Positions 10,293-18,615 of a stretch of DNA of 64,000 nt are shown piece after piece. The stretch covers positions 294,645 to 358,644 of the forward strand of contig NZ_QNRE01000005.1 in the NCBI RefSeq assembly GCF_003315035.1, given 5' to 3'. The notes beneath the pieces were generated by a model that saw only the letters and a program-made list of their open reading frames with translations, ran no database searches and was not told where the DNA came from. The DNA is from Nocardia puris (GTDB lineage Bacteria > Actinomycetota > Actinomycetes > Mycobacteriales > Mycobacteriaceae). The position numbers and the translations under genes are program-made. Position 1 is the first letter of the stretch. Each line of letters starts with the position of its first letter.

Positions 10293-11651
10293 TCACACCT
10301 GCGCGCGGGATTCGATGACGGCGCGGGCGTGTTGGCGCCATTCGGTGACCGGGCGGGCGTAGGGGAGGCCGGCGTCGAATTGTTTGGCGCGCTTGGTGAC
10401 CGTGAGGCCGACGTAGGTGTGGCCGTCGGTGAGGGCGCGGGTGGCGACCGCGCAGGCCTCGTCGGTTTCGCCGGTGGCGAGCAGCGCGGTGGCGTGTTCG
10501 AAACGGGCCAGGGCGGGTTCGGTGGTCTCGCTCGGGTCGTAGAGCGAAATCGCCTGGGCCGCCGCGGCCGCCGTCTCCGCCGGTTTGCCGAGGCGGGCGT
10601 AACCGACGGCGCGGTAGAACGCCAGCTTCTCCGGGCGGAACGAGAAGATGCCCACGGGCAGTTCGGTGTTCGCGACGCTGTCCAGCGCCCGCTGGGAGCT
10701 GTCGATGCACTGCGTGAAGCGGCGCTCGTCGCCGAGCGCGGCGTGCGCGCGGGCGGCCATGCCCCACAACCACGCCGCCGCCGCGCCGGTGCGCGGGTCC
10801 TGGGCGAGCCTGCCGTCGAGCAACCGCAGCACCTCGTCGGGCCGGTCGCTGTAGGTCGGCAGGTACGCCAGGCCGGCCAGCGCGATGTCCTCGGAGTACC
10901 GGTCGCCGATGTCCTGCGCGGCGTGGATGGCGGTGCCGTACCACAGCCGCGCCTGGCCGAAATGCCCCTCGTTGAACAGGATCTCGCCCACCACGTTGGC
11001 GAGCCGCCCCGCCGTGTGCACCAACCGGATCTGCTGGTTGGTGGACTGGCGCTCGGCCAGACAGCCCCGCACCGCGCGGAACTGCTCGAGCGTGGTCTGC
11101 AACAGTTCGTGCGGCGGCACCCGCACCACCTGCCTGCCCAGCGCCGCCGTCGATTCCTCGAACAGGCCGAGCCTGCGTTCGCTGATCGACCCGGCGTCCA
11201 GGGTGGCCAGCATCTTGGCCGGTTCGCGCGCCACCAGCTCGGCGGCCTGGCCCAGCAGGCCCGCGCCTGCGAAGGCCAGCAGTTCTCGCCGTCTCACCTC
11301 GTCGTCCTCGACTTCCTCGTCGAGCCCGGTCGGCGCGGGACGAATCCCGCTGCCGCCCGGCGCCTTTCCACTACCGAGCCGTTCGGAACCGGGCGCGCCG
11401 CCCGGTTCGCCCGGCGCCTCGCGGTGCGTGAGCGCCCGTTCGAAGCGGGCGCGGACGTCCGGTGCCGCGCCGGACAGCGCGGCGTCGAGCAACCGTCGGC
11501 TCGCGGCGTGCATCCGGGTGGTCCGGCCGTTCTCCCACAAGACGACGGTGCGCGGGGTGACCCCCACCGTGCGCGCGAACTCGTATCGACTCCGTTTCAT
11601 CGCCGAGCGAAGCGCGCGCACGTCTTCGCCGGTCCAGTCGACCTCAACCAT
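10293..11651 (-). CDS. HTH transcriptional regulator with TPR-like C-terminus
   Basis: The 452-aa product has an XRE-like helix-turn-helix at about residues 8-50 (RALRSAMKRSRYEFARTVGV followed by TPRTVVLWENGR). A Gly/Pro/Ala-rich linker of about 60 residues follows. The long alpha-helical C-terminal part (about 150-450) has the repeating Ala/Leu pattern of tetratricopeptide-like helices. This layout resembles actinobacterial HTH-TPR regulators of secondary metabolism such as the NsdA group, but that is a resemblance of architecture, not an assignment. It is convergent with the NRPS-MbtH unit and divergent from the 62-aa gene at 11907. It is a plausible regulator of the peptide cluster. The ATG start is at 11651. 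Confidence 0.85.
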   Translation of the reverse strand: MVEVDWTGEDVRALRSAMKRSRYEFARTVGVTPRTVVLWENGRTTRMHAASRRLLDAALSGAAPDVRARFERALTHREAPGEPGGAPGSERLGSGKAPGGSGIRPAPTGLDEEVEDDEVRRRELLAFAGAGLLGQAAELVAREPAKMLATLDAGSISERRLGLFEESTAALGRQVVRVPPHELLQTTLEQFRAVRGCLAERQSTNQQIRLVHTAGRLANVVGEILFNEGHFGQARLWYGTAIHAAQDIGDRYSEDIALAGLAYLPTYSDRPDEVLRLLDGRLAQDPRTGAAAAWLWGMAARAHAALGDERRFTQCIDSSQRALDSVANTELPVGIFSFRPEKLAFYRAVGYARLGKPAETAAAAAQAISLYDPSETTEPALARFEHATALLATGETDEACAVATRALTDGHTYVGLTVTKRAKQFDAGLPYARPVTEWRQHARAVIESRAQV

Positions 11652-11906
11652 AGGTTCCGCTTTCTCGTACCAGGTCGATTCACTCGAAAATTACTCGCAT
11701 TTACCGCATTCGGGACTGTTATGCGCCCAATCGCAACGCGCAGTCTGGAACGGCACCCGGCGCCGGGGTTGTGCCCAGGCCCTATGGGGGCACCCGCTCT
11801 CCGGAACTCGGCGCACGGTCCCGACGCGGCCTCGATCCAGCCGCCTCGAGCGCGATTCCGACGGTGCCTCCGGCGCCGGGTGCACCGACCTTGCGGAGGT
11901 ACCACC

Positions 11907-12095
11907 ATGAACGTGCCGGATTCCGATACCAGGGAGCTGTGGCGCATCCAGAGCCGCGATTGCGCGCAGGAACCGCAGGTCCTCGACGACGATCGCGCCC
12001 GGTTCATCCTGTCGGTGCACGCGGGCCACGGCGCCGGCTGTCGCCAGTACCTGGCCGCCTCGGCTTTCTGTTTCCGCCGCACCACCGAACGCTGA
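11907..12095 (+). CDS. Small conserved-looking protein, 62 aa, unknown function
   Basis: I do not recognise this protein. A near-consensus ribosome site (GGAGGT, 11895-11900) sits 6 bp before the ATG. The product is charged at the N-terminus (NVPDSDTRELWRIQSRDC) and ends in a Gly/His/Cys-rich stretch (HAGHGAGCRQYLAASAFC) with three cysteines in total. No signal peptide or membrane segment is evident. It is divergent from the HTH-TPR regulator across 255 bp, so the two may share a promoter region and the small protein may be its target or partner. The good Shine-Dalgarno is the main support for it being real. Confidence 0.6.
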   Translation: MNVPDSDTRELWRIQSRDCAQEPQVLDDDRARFILSVHAGHGAGCRQYLAASAFCFRRTTER

Positions 12096-12207
12096 CGGCG
12101 CTCCGGGCGATCAGGATGAGCCGTCCCGATGCCGTTGCGGCCCTGCGGTTCCTACCGTTCAGGCACGCGTCCGGCACCGATCGTCGTGACCTCGTCCCCG
12201 GTCGCCT

Positions 12208-12387
12208 TGCCGGCCGGTTGCTCGAGTGACGCGGTGGAGAACCGCGTCCGGCGTCTCGCCCAGCCGGGTCGGCGGCATCACCACATCGTTCACGAGTGCC
12301 CTTGTACTGCAACTGGTTTCTGAGGGCAAGGTGGCGCTGGACGAGCCGACCGACACCTACCTGCCCGGACTGCTGCGCGGCGAGTGA
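12208..12387 (+). pseudogene. Remnant of a serine hydrolase (beta-lactamase/DD-peptidase family)
   Basis: The frame ending at the TGA at 12385 encodes about 40 residues with the pattern RVGGITTSFTSALVLQLV, SEGKVALDEPTDTYLPGLL. This matches the region around the SxxK nucleophile of class C/serine beta-lactamase-like hydrolases, whose usual form is RIGSxTKxFTAxxVLQLVxEGKVxLDDPVxxYLP. The catalytic SxTK is replaced by GITT, the N-terminal part has no credible start, and the protein stops about 13 residues after the EGKVALDEP motif, whereas intact members run to about 350-400 residues. It is therefore a decayed fragment. The exact left edge is uncertain. Confidence 0.6.
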
Positions 12388-12427
12388 ATCAGCACGCGGG
12401 TAGACCGAAACTCGCTGGGCGGCAAGC

Positions 12428-13333
12428 TCAGACCAGCGGCTTGGTCTTGCGCAGCCGCCTGCGCAGGTCGGTCATCAGGGCGTGGCTGCCGCCGTGGCGC
12501 AGGAAGCGGGGGATGAACCGGTTGACGAAGCCGACGAAGACGAACAGGTGCTGGAAGCGGCGCTGATCGGCGTCCGACCACGCCAGGCCCATCTGCTCGC
12601 GGAAATGCGGCGCGAGGAACCCGGTGGTGAGGAACTTCAACAGGTTCCGGAACGGCAGGCGCAGGTACCAGTGGATCATCCGCAGGTTCAGCAGGTCGTC
12701 GAGGTAGGCGCGCACCTTGTCGTCGAGGACGGCCTGCGCGCACGCCGCGTTCCAGTAGACGTCGAACTCCGCGCGGGTGGCGGGCCACATGTCCTCGGTG
12801 ACCTGCAAGGTGGTGCCCAGCGTCGAGGAGGTCGCGTAGAACGCCTCGGCCTGCTCGGGATTCATCTTGCCGTGCAGCAGCTGGTAGGTGTCCTCGAAGC
12901 CGATGTAGAGGCAGGCGGCGACCCACAGTTGCAGGTTGCGGTCGAAGGCGTTGTATCGCACGGGCGCACCCGGTTCGGAGCGGACGTGCCGGTGCACGGC
13001 GTTGACCGCCTCGCGATAGGCCAGCCGCTCCTCCTCGGTACCGAGGATCGCCACCGCGAGGTACTGGGTGGTGGTGCGGGCGCGCTTCCACGGGTGGCTC
13101 ATGAGCGCGCCGGATTCGACCTTGCTCTCGGCGACGCCGTGCCCGACGCCGGGCCGCGCCATCTGCATGGCCACGTTCGCGGCCGCGCCGGCGAAGGACC
13201 AGAAGTCCAGCGCGTCGGAGAGGCGCAGCGGCCGTTTGGTGAACGGGCGGTGCGCCGCGTCGATGTGGATGCGCGTGCGTTCGGTGGTGAGGGGTTCGTC
13301 GTGGGACCGGTGGGCGACGGCGTTGCTCGTCAT
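12428..13333 (-). CDS. Oxygenase MpaB family (DUF2236) protein
   Basis: The 301-aa product has the DUF2236/MpaB-family signature near residues 75-120: an MSHPWKRARTTTQYLAVAIL segment, then GTEEER and VNAVHRHVRS. The His, Arg and Thr residues of this region are typical of the haem-binding family related to latex-clearing protein Lcp. A later segment (NAFDRNLQLWVAACLYIGFE) is also conserved. Members occur widely in Nocardia and mycobacteria, mostly without known substrate, so I do not infer one. The ATG at 13333 has AGGAG 7 bp upstream. It is divergent from the small membrane-protein pair across 367 bp. Confidence 0.88.
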   Translation of the reverse strand: MTSNAVAHRSHDEPLTTERTRIHIDAAHRPFTKRPLRLSDALDFWSFAGAAANVAMQMARPGVGHGVAESKVESGALMSHPWKRARTTTQYLAVAILGTEEERLAYREAVNAVHRHVRSEPGAPVRYNAFDRNLQLWVAACLYIGFEDTYQLLHGKMNPEQAEAFYATSSTLGTTLQVTEDMWPATRAEFDVYWNAACAQAVLDDKVRAYLDDLLNLRMIHWYLRLPFRNLLKFLTTGFLAPHFREQMGLAWSDADQRRFQHLFVFVGFVNRFIPRFLRHGGSHALMTDLRRRLRKTKPLV

Positions 13334-13374
13334 CGAACATCTCCTGCTGGCTCTGGCCGGTGGCCGTCCGGGGT

Positions 13375-13581
13375 TAAGTTACTGATGATTCTGCACGAAC
13401 TCCGGGCTGATGTCTCGTCTTCCCGCCAGATTGCGGCGGATCCTCAGAGTGAGAACAGTCGGTAACTTATTCCGTCCCCCCGACCTGGGCGGCGATTCGC
13501 CCTTACTAGCGCGATCTCGTGTTCCGACTGCGGTTTCGATCTTGCTGAAAAGCTTCCGAAACAGTGTGAATCGTGCGTAAC
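13375..13581. promoter_or_regulatory. Divergent intergenic region with GTAAC-type repeats
   Basis: The 367 bp between the MpaB-family gene and the first small membrane-protein gene (13334-13700) holds no coding sequence I can support. It contains an inverted pair TAAGTTAC (13375-13382) / GTAACTTA (13462-13469), separated by 79 bp, and a GCGTAACA element at 13575-13582. The latter recurs upstream of the first tandem TetR gene near 25177. These are candidate operator half-sites; no -10/-35 pair is clear to me. Confidence 0.35.
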
Positions 13582-13700
13582 ATACGGATCCGAACCGGTG
13601 TGTCGGCGCACGGGCGGGGCGGGTCGCGCAGTCGCGGCGCGACACCGTGGACTCGGCCCGACCCGCCGGGTGCACGCCGGGTCAGAAAGGACACGACCGC

Positions 13701-13925
13701 ATGCTGCGACGGCTGGACCGAGTGCTGAGTTACGAGATGAAGGTGTCGGAATTCCTCGGCACCCTCGTCATCCTCGGCATCCCCTACGGACTGATCGGCG
13801 TCGTCTGGACGCTCACGCACACCGACCACCTGCGCGAGATGCACGGCATCGACGTGGTGATCTCGTTCCTCGGATCGATCGTGTGCTGGCCGGTGCTCAC
13901 CTTCTCGAATGTGTGCATGACGTGA
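13701..13925 (+). CDS. Small integral membrane protein, 74 aa
   Basis: The family is not recognised. The 74-residue product has two hydrophobic segments, about 18-37 (FLGTLVILGIPYGLIGVVW) and about 51-70 (VVISFLGSIVCWPVLTF), joined by a polar stretch, so it is a likely two-helix membrane protein. I chose the ATG at 13701 because AGAAAGG lies about 10 bp upstream; the open frame continues further up but without support. Its stop overlaps the next start (TGATG), so the two are translationally coupled. The pair lies directly upstream of the mce operon in the same direction, and could be an accessory to it or independent. Confidence 0.7.
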   Translation: MLRRLDRVLSYEMKVSEFLGTLVILGIPYGLIGVVWTLTHTDHLREMHGIDVVISFLGSIVCWPVLTFSNVCMT

Positions 13926-14110
13926 TGGCGCTGGTGTGGCTCATCGACGTTCTGGTGATCGTCGTCAAGATTCTCGGTGGGCGGATGAAGGTCAATCCGG
14001 TGCTGCGTTTCGGGCTGTGGGTGTCGGTGCTGTGCGCGCTCGCCGCCGGCGTCGCGGTGCTCGGGTACGGGCTCGTCGGGCTGGAGCGGGTGCTGTCGGC
14101 GCTGGGATGA
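13925..14110 (+). CDS. Small integral membrane protein, 61 aa
   Basis: The 61-aa product has two predicted membrane helices, about 2-17 (ALVWLIDVLVIVVKIL) and about 28-54 (GLWVSVLCALAAGVAVLGYG), separated by a basic loop (GGRMKVNP). I do not recognise the family. The ATG at 13925 overlaps the stop of the preceding gene by TGATG, implying coupled translation, so the two probably form a two-component membrane assembly. A GTG directly before it (13922) is an alternative start. The mce operon begins about 290 bp downstream on the same strand. Confidence 0.65.
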   Translation: MALVWLIDVLVIVVKILGGRMKVNPVLRFGLWVSVLCALAAGVAVLGYGLVGLERVLSALG

Positions 14111-14298
14111 GTGGCGAATTCAGCGGCTAACACCAGACAACATCGCTCGGCGTAGGACGGCCGGTCCGGTCATGGCATCTCGATCTCTTCGTCGACGATA
14201 TGGCCAGTTCAGAGCTGCTGTAGTCGCTTCGGTGCGACTGGATGGACGCCGAGCGATCCGTCCTCGAATTTGTAAGAATTCCAGTTAACATGTGTCTT

Positions 14299-14325
14299 GT
14301 GTCGCGGCCCTCGGCTGTGCGACAC
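14299..14325. promoter_or_regulatory. Inverted repeat upstream of the mce operon
   Basis: In the 291-bp leader before yrbEA, GTGTCGC (14299-14305) pairs with GCGACAC (14319-14325) across 13 nt. An AT-richer patch with GAATTC and GTTAAC palindromes lies just upstream (about 14270-14292). Together these make the likeliest promoter/operator area of the mce operon. No binding protein is proven; the tandem TetR regulators downstream are candidates. Confidence 0.35.
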
Positions 14326-14401
14326 TTCACACGCTCCGCGCCAGGGAGAGGGCCGCACACCGGCCGGCGGGGACGGACACCGGGGAAAGGACTCGGGCAG
14401 C

Positions 14402-15271
14402 GTGACATCCACCGAACGACCTGCCGATCGCGAGGCGCCACGGCGCGGCGATCTGGACCGGGCCGTCGACGATCTGCTGGGACTGTGGCGGCGGCATCCG
14501 CAGCGGTCCCTGGAGACGCTCGGCCGCCAGGTGACCCTCGGCCGCGACGCCGTCGTCGAGCTGTTCCGCGCGCTCGCCGCCCGGCGCTTCCCGTACCACG
14601 AGTTCATCCGGCAGTGCGCGTTCATGGCCAGTGTCTCCGCCGCGCCCACGGTGTTCGTCGCCATCCCGATCGCGGTGGTGGTGTCGATCCAGGTCGGCGC
14701 GCTGGTCGATCAGGTCGGCGCCACCACATTCGTCGGCGCGGTCGCCGGGCTCGGCATCATCCGCCAGGGCGCGCCGCTGGTCACCTCGCTGATGATCGCG
14801 GGCGCGGTCGGCTCGGCCATCTGCGCCGACCTCGGCTCGCGCACCATCCGCGAGGAGATCGACGCCATGAAGGTGATGGGCGTGAACCCGGTGCGCAGGC
14901 TGGTCGCGCCGCGGCTGGTGGCGGCGGTGCTGGTGAGCATGCTGCTGTGCGGGTTCATCGTGTTCGTCGGCTTCGCGACGGCCTACATGTTCAACGTGTA
15001 CGCCCAGTCCGGCACGCCCGGTTCGTTCATCGGCTCGTTCGCCTCGTTCGCCGTGGCCAACGACCTGCTGGTGGCGCTGGTGAAGGCGGCGGTGTTCGGC
15101 GCGCTCACCGCGATCATCGCCTGCGACATGGGATTACACGCCAAGGGCGGCCCCGGCGGCGTCGCGAACGCGGTGAACTCGGCCGTGGTCACCTCGGCGC
15201 TGATGCTGTTCGCCACCAACATCATCCTCACCCAGGTCTACAACACCTTGTTCCCCACGAAGGTGATCTGA
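14402..15271 (+). CDS. yrbEA: YrbE-family ABC permease A of the mce importer
   Basis: The 289-aa polytopic membrane protein belongs to the MlaE/YrbE permease family. It carries the diagnostic EExDAxxxMG motif (REEIDAMKVMGVNPVRR) at about residues 150-166 and several hydrophobic helices (for example AAPTVFVAIPIAVVVSI and LVAAVLVSMLLCGFIVFVG). With YrbEB it forms the inner-membrane channel that Mce proteins feed with lipid. I chose GTG 14402 because a GGAAAGGA site lies about 10 bp upstream; the frame stays open further upstream to about 14297 but gives a low-complexity, basic tail. Its stop directly abuts the GTG of yrbEB. The ATPase MceG that powers such systems is not in this window, as is usual for actinobacteria. 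Confidence 0.95.
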   Translation: MTSTERPADREAPRRGDLDRAVDDLLGLWRRHPQRSLETLGRQVTLGRDAVVELFRALAARRFPYHEFIRQCAFMASVSAAPTVFVAIPIAVVVSIQVGALVDQVGATTFVGAVAGLGIIRQGAPLVTSLMIAGAVGSAICADLGSRTIREEIDAMKVMGVNPVRRLVAPRLVAAVLVSMLLCGFIVFVGFATAYMFNVYAQSGTPGSFIGSFASFAVANDLLVALVKAAVFGALTAIIACDMGLHAKGGPGGVANAVNSAVVTSALMLFATNIILTQVYNTLFPTKVI

Positions 15272-16135
15272 GTGGGCAGCCGATATACACCGCCCGCGCT
15301 GCGCCCGTTCCGGGCGGTGGGCCTCGTCGCCGGCGTGCCCTACCAGGCCAACCAGCGCCTGGGCCACCAGGTCATCACCTTCTTCCGCGCGCTGGGCGCG
15401 GTGCCTTACGTGCTGCGCCACTACCGGTCCGAGGTGTTGCGCCTGACCGCCGACATCGGTTGGGGCAACGGCTCTCTCGTGGTCGGCGGCGGCACCGTGG
15501 GCGTGGTCGTCATCCTCTGCGCGTTCGGCGGCATCACCGTCGGCATGGAGTCGTTCACCGCGCTGAACCTGCTCACCATGGGCCCGCTCACCGGCGCCAT
15601 CTCCGGCTTCGCCACCACCCGCGAACTGGCCCCGATCCTGGCCACGCTCGCCTTCGCCATCCAGGCGGGCTGCCGGTTCACCGCGCAGTTGGGCTCCATG
15701 CGCATCTCCGAGGAGATCGACGCGCTGGAATCGATCGCCATCCGGCCGCTGCCCTACCTGGTGACCACCCGGATGATCGCGGCCACGCTCACCATCATCC
15801 CGCTCTACACCATCGGCCTGGCCACCGCGTACCTGGCGACCAAGCTGTCGGTGCTGTTTCTCGGCGGCACCTCGGCGGGCACCTACGACCACTACTTCTT
15901 CCAATTCCTCATCGGGACAGATGTTTTCTTCTCGCTGCTCAAAGTCGTCGTGTTCGTGCTGCTCGCGACGTTCATCCAGTGCTACTACGGCTACGTCGCG
16001 ACCGGCGGGCCCGAAGGCGTCGGCGTCGCGGCCGGGCGCGCGATCAAGATGGTGATCGTCGTAATGGTCTTCGCGAATCTCTTCATGACCCTGGCCATCT
16101 GGGGTATCGACCCCGGCTTCCGGATCTCGGGATAG
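15272..16135 (+). CDS. yrbEB: YrbE-family ABC permease B of the mce importer
   Basis: The 287-aa second permease has the family motif SEEIDALESIAIRPLPYLVT in its middle and the helices expected of MlaE-like proteins. It starts with GTG at 15272, immediately after the TGA of yrbEA, so translation is coupled. The N-terminal 40 residues are amphipathic and precede the first transmembrane helix, as in other YrbEB proteins. It pairs with YrbEA and six Mce proteins encoded downstream. mceA follows after 9 bp. Confidence 0.95.
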   Translation: MGSRYTPPALRPFRAVGLVAGVPYQANQRLGHQVITFFRALGAVPYVLRHYRSEVLRLTADIGWGNGSLVVGGGTVGVVVILCAFGGITVGMESFTALNLLTMGPLTGAISGFATTRELAPILATLAFAIQAGCRFTAQLGSMRISEEIDALESIAIRPLPYLVTTRMIAATLTIIPLYTIGLATAYLATKLSVLFLGGTSAGTYDHYFFQFLIGTDVFFSLLKVVVFVLLATFIQCYYGYVATGGPEGVGVAAGRAIKMVIVVMVFANLFMTLAIWGIDPGFRISG

Positions 16136-16144
16136 GGGCCGGAC

Positions 16145-17590
16145 ATGCTGCTCGATCCCAGTGGCCGCGGACCCACCGCCCGTCAGCTCACCCTGGCCGG
16201 CCTGGCCATGATCGCCGCCGTCGCCCTGCTGCTCGGTCTGCTGATGATGCGCTACGACGGCCGTTTCGAGAACAAGGTCGCCGTCACCGCCGAGCTCACC
16301 AGCACCGGCGACGGGCTGCCCGCCCGCGCGGACGTGAAGTTCCGCGGCATGGTGGTGGGCGCCGTCGACGCCGTGGACGTGGTCGCCGCCGGCCAGCGCC
16401 AGCGCGCCACGCTGCACCTGAAACCGGAAGTCGCGCACACGATTCCGGCGGATGTCACGGCGCGGGTGGTGCCCAACAACCTGTTCGGCGTCACGGCGGT
16501 CGAACTCGTCGGCAGCGGCGACGCGGGCGGGGCCGGACTGCGCGCGGGCGCGGTGATCCCCGAGGACACCGGCGGCGAGACCGTGCAGTTGCAGACCACG
16601 CTCACCGTGCTGCGCGATGTACTCGACAATATCCAGCCCGAGAAGCTGGGCCGCGTGCTGGCCACGCTCGCCGCGGCGCTCGACCCGGGTTCCCGGGTGC
16701 CGGGCTCCACCGTGGAACGGCTCGACGCGTGGGTCACCGACGTGCGCGCCATTCCCGGTGTCGGTGACCTGCTCGGCGACCTGGGCCGGGCCACCACGCG
16801 GTTGAGCGAATCCGCGCCCGACCTGGTGGGCGTGCTCGCCGAATCCGTCACCACGGCGCGCACTCTCACCGAACGGCGCGCCAATCTGGTCGCGCTGCTG
16901 ACCAACGCGAGCGGCGCGGTCGACTCGGTGAACAGCCTGTTCGCGCGAAATCCCAACGCCGCCAAGGAACTGGTGCCCGGACTCGGCGGCCTGTTCGGCA
17001 GCCTCGCCGACGATCCGCAGGCCATCCCGCACACGGTGCGGAATCTGAGCGTGGCGCTGGAGCGGATGGCGTCGGTGTTCCACTTCGGGCCGAGCCGGCA
17101 GATGGTGTGGAAGATGGATGTGAGCTTCACGCCGTTCCAGCAGTACACGCTCGCGGACTGCCCGCGCTACGGCGGACTCTCCGGACCGCGCTGCGCCAAC
17201 GGCACCGTGCCGGAAGTCGCTCCGCCGCAGGAGTTCCCGGAGCAGCTGCGGCCGGGCTGGCTGGACGCGGCGGGCCCCGCGCCGATCATCGCCGTGCCCG
17301 GCCCGCAGGGGGCGCCGGGCGAGGGAGCCGCGCAGGTGCCCGCGTTGCCGGGGTTGCCCACTCTGCCCGCGATCCCGGGCCTGCCCGCCATTCCCGGAAT
17401 CACCGCGCCCGCTTCGTATTCGACGCCGCGGGGTGCGCCGATGCGTCCGGTCGCGGGCGGGCGCGGGTTCGCCGGCGTCGCGGCGGTGGTCGGCGGACAG
17501 CCCACCGCCGCCCAGCTCCTGCTGCTCACACCGCTGCTCGCGGGCGGCGAGGTGACCGTGTACGAGACCGATCCGGAAGGGGGCCGGTAG
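16145..17590 (+). CDS. mceA: Mce family protein MceA
   Basis: The 481-aa product has an N-terminal membrane anchor (about 17-36), then an MCE/MlaD domain (about 42-120; KFRGMVVGAVDAVDVV is its core), a long helical region (about 150-340), and a C-terminal tail rich in Pro/Gly. The tail includes a short collagen-like run of PGL/PxP triplets near residues 375-420 (about 17270-17410). Mce proteins assemble as a hexamer that tunnels lipid across the periplasm. As first Mce gene after yrbEA/B it occupies the MceA position. ATG 16145 is chosen; a GGGG stretch is just upstream. The gene ends 2 bp before the GTG of mceB. Confidence 0.94.
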   Translation: MLLDPSGRGPTARQLTLAGLAMIAAVALLLGLLMMRYDGRFENKVAVTAELTSTGDGLPARADVKFRGMVVGAVDAVDVVAAGQRQRATLHLKPEVAHTIPADVTARVVPNNLFGVTAVELVGSGDAGGAGLRAGAVIPEDTGGETVQLQTTLTVLRDVLDNIQPEKLGRVLATLAAALDPGSRVPGSTVERLDAWVTDVRAIPGVGDLLGDLGRATTRLSESAPDLVGVLAESVTTARTLTERRANLVALLTNASGAVDSVNSLFARNPNAAKELVPGLGGLFGSLADDPQAIPHTVRNLSVALERMASVFHFGPSRQMVWKMDVSFTPFQQYTLADCPRYGGLSGPRCANGTVPEVAPPQEFPEQLRPGWLDAAGPAPIIAVPGPQGAPGEGAAQVPALPGLPTLPAIPGLPAIPGITAPASYSTPRGAPMRPVAGGRGFAGVAAVVGGQPTAAQLLLLTPLLAGGEVTVYETDPEGGR

Positions 17591-17592
17591 CC

Positions 17593-18615
17593 GTGAGATC
17601 CAGGAAGGCACTGGCCGGGTTCAGCCTGTTCGCGATCGTCGCGATCGCGCTGACCTACACGATCTGGTCCACACTGCAACGCGCGGTGCCCGGCGAAACC
17701 CACGCGTATTCCGCCACGTTCGCCGACGTGATGGGGGTGCGCGTCGGCGACGACGTGCGCATGGCGGGCGTGCGCGTGGGCCGGGTCGATCGCATCTCCT
17801 TCGAGGAGGACTACAAGGCCCGCCTCGACTTCAGTCTGCAAGCGCGCCAACGGCTCACGACCACCACCGAGGCGGTCGTCCGCTACCAGAACCTCATCGG
17901 GCAGCGCTACATCGCGCTGCTGCCCGGCCCGGAGGAGGGCGAGGCGCTGCCCCCGGGCGGGCACATCCCGGTCGAGAACACCGAACCGTCGTTCGACGTG
18001 TCGGCGCTGCTGTCCGGGTTCGAGCCGCTGTTCGGCGTGTTGCAGCCCGATCAGGTGAACTCGCTGTCGGAGACCATGATCCAGGCGTTGCAGGGTGACG
18101 ACGTCTCCCTGAGTCTGCTCATCACCCAGGCCGCTGAACTGGCGGGCACCTTCGGGCAGCGCGACCGCATCCTCGCCGACGTGATCACCAACCTGAGCAG
18201 CGTCATCGCCGGATTGGCCAATCGCTCCGCGGAATTGGAGACCCTCATCACCCAGTCCAGGGCGCTGGTCGAAGCGCTGTACGCCGAAGGCGAATCGCTG
18301 AAGAGTTCGGTGGCCCAGGTCGCCGTCTCCACCGACGCGCTGGCCGGGCTCATCACGCAGGTGAAACCCGATTTGGCGCAGGCGCAGAACGACGCCACCA
18401 CCGGTGTGGCGCTGCTGCTGTTGAACGGCGCCGCGCTGGACAAGGCCGCCGTGCAACTGCCCGGGGTGCTCAACGCGCTGGCGCGCGCCACCAGCTACGG
18501 CGCCTACGCCAACGCCTACATCTGCCGCCTGGACGTGTCGCTGTGGGGCGTGCTGCTGCCGCCCGGACTGTTCTCCCAGGTCGGCGGCGAATCACAGTCG
18601 GAGGTGTGCCGATGA
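17593..18615 (+). CDS. mceB: Mce family protein MceB
   Basis: The 340-aa product has one N-terminal transmembrane helix (about 8-28, GFSLFAIVAIALTYTIW), an MCE domain (about 38-115, with GVRVGDDVRMAGVRVGRV) and a helical C-terminal half. A cysteine-containing end (YICRLDVSLWG ... SEVCR) is typical of MceB. GTG 17593 is selected because it follows the mceA stop by 2 bp and places the anchor at the N-terminus; the frame is open further upstream but overlaps mceA. It shares an ATGA overlap with mceC. It is one of the six subunits expected in the lipid tunnel. Confidence 0.94.
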   Translation: MRSRKALAGFSLFAIVAIALTYTIWSTLQRAVPGETHAYSATFADVMGVRVGDDVRMAGVRVGRVDRISFEEDYKARLDFSLQARQRLTTTTEAVVRYQNLIGQRYIALLPGPEEGEALPPGGHIPVENTEPSFDVSALLSGFEPLFGVLQPDQVNSLSETMIQALQGDDVSLSLLITQAAELAGTFGQRDRILADVITNLSSVIAGLANRSAELETLITQSRALVEALYAEGESLKSSVAQVAVSTDALAGLITQVKPDLAQAQNDATTGVALLLLNGAALDKAAVQLPGVLNALARATSYGAYANAYICRLDVSLWGVLLPPGLFSQVGGESQSEVCR

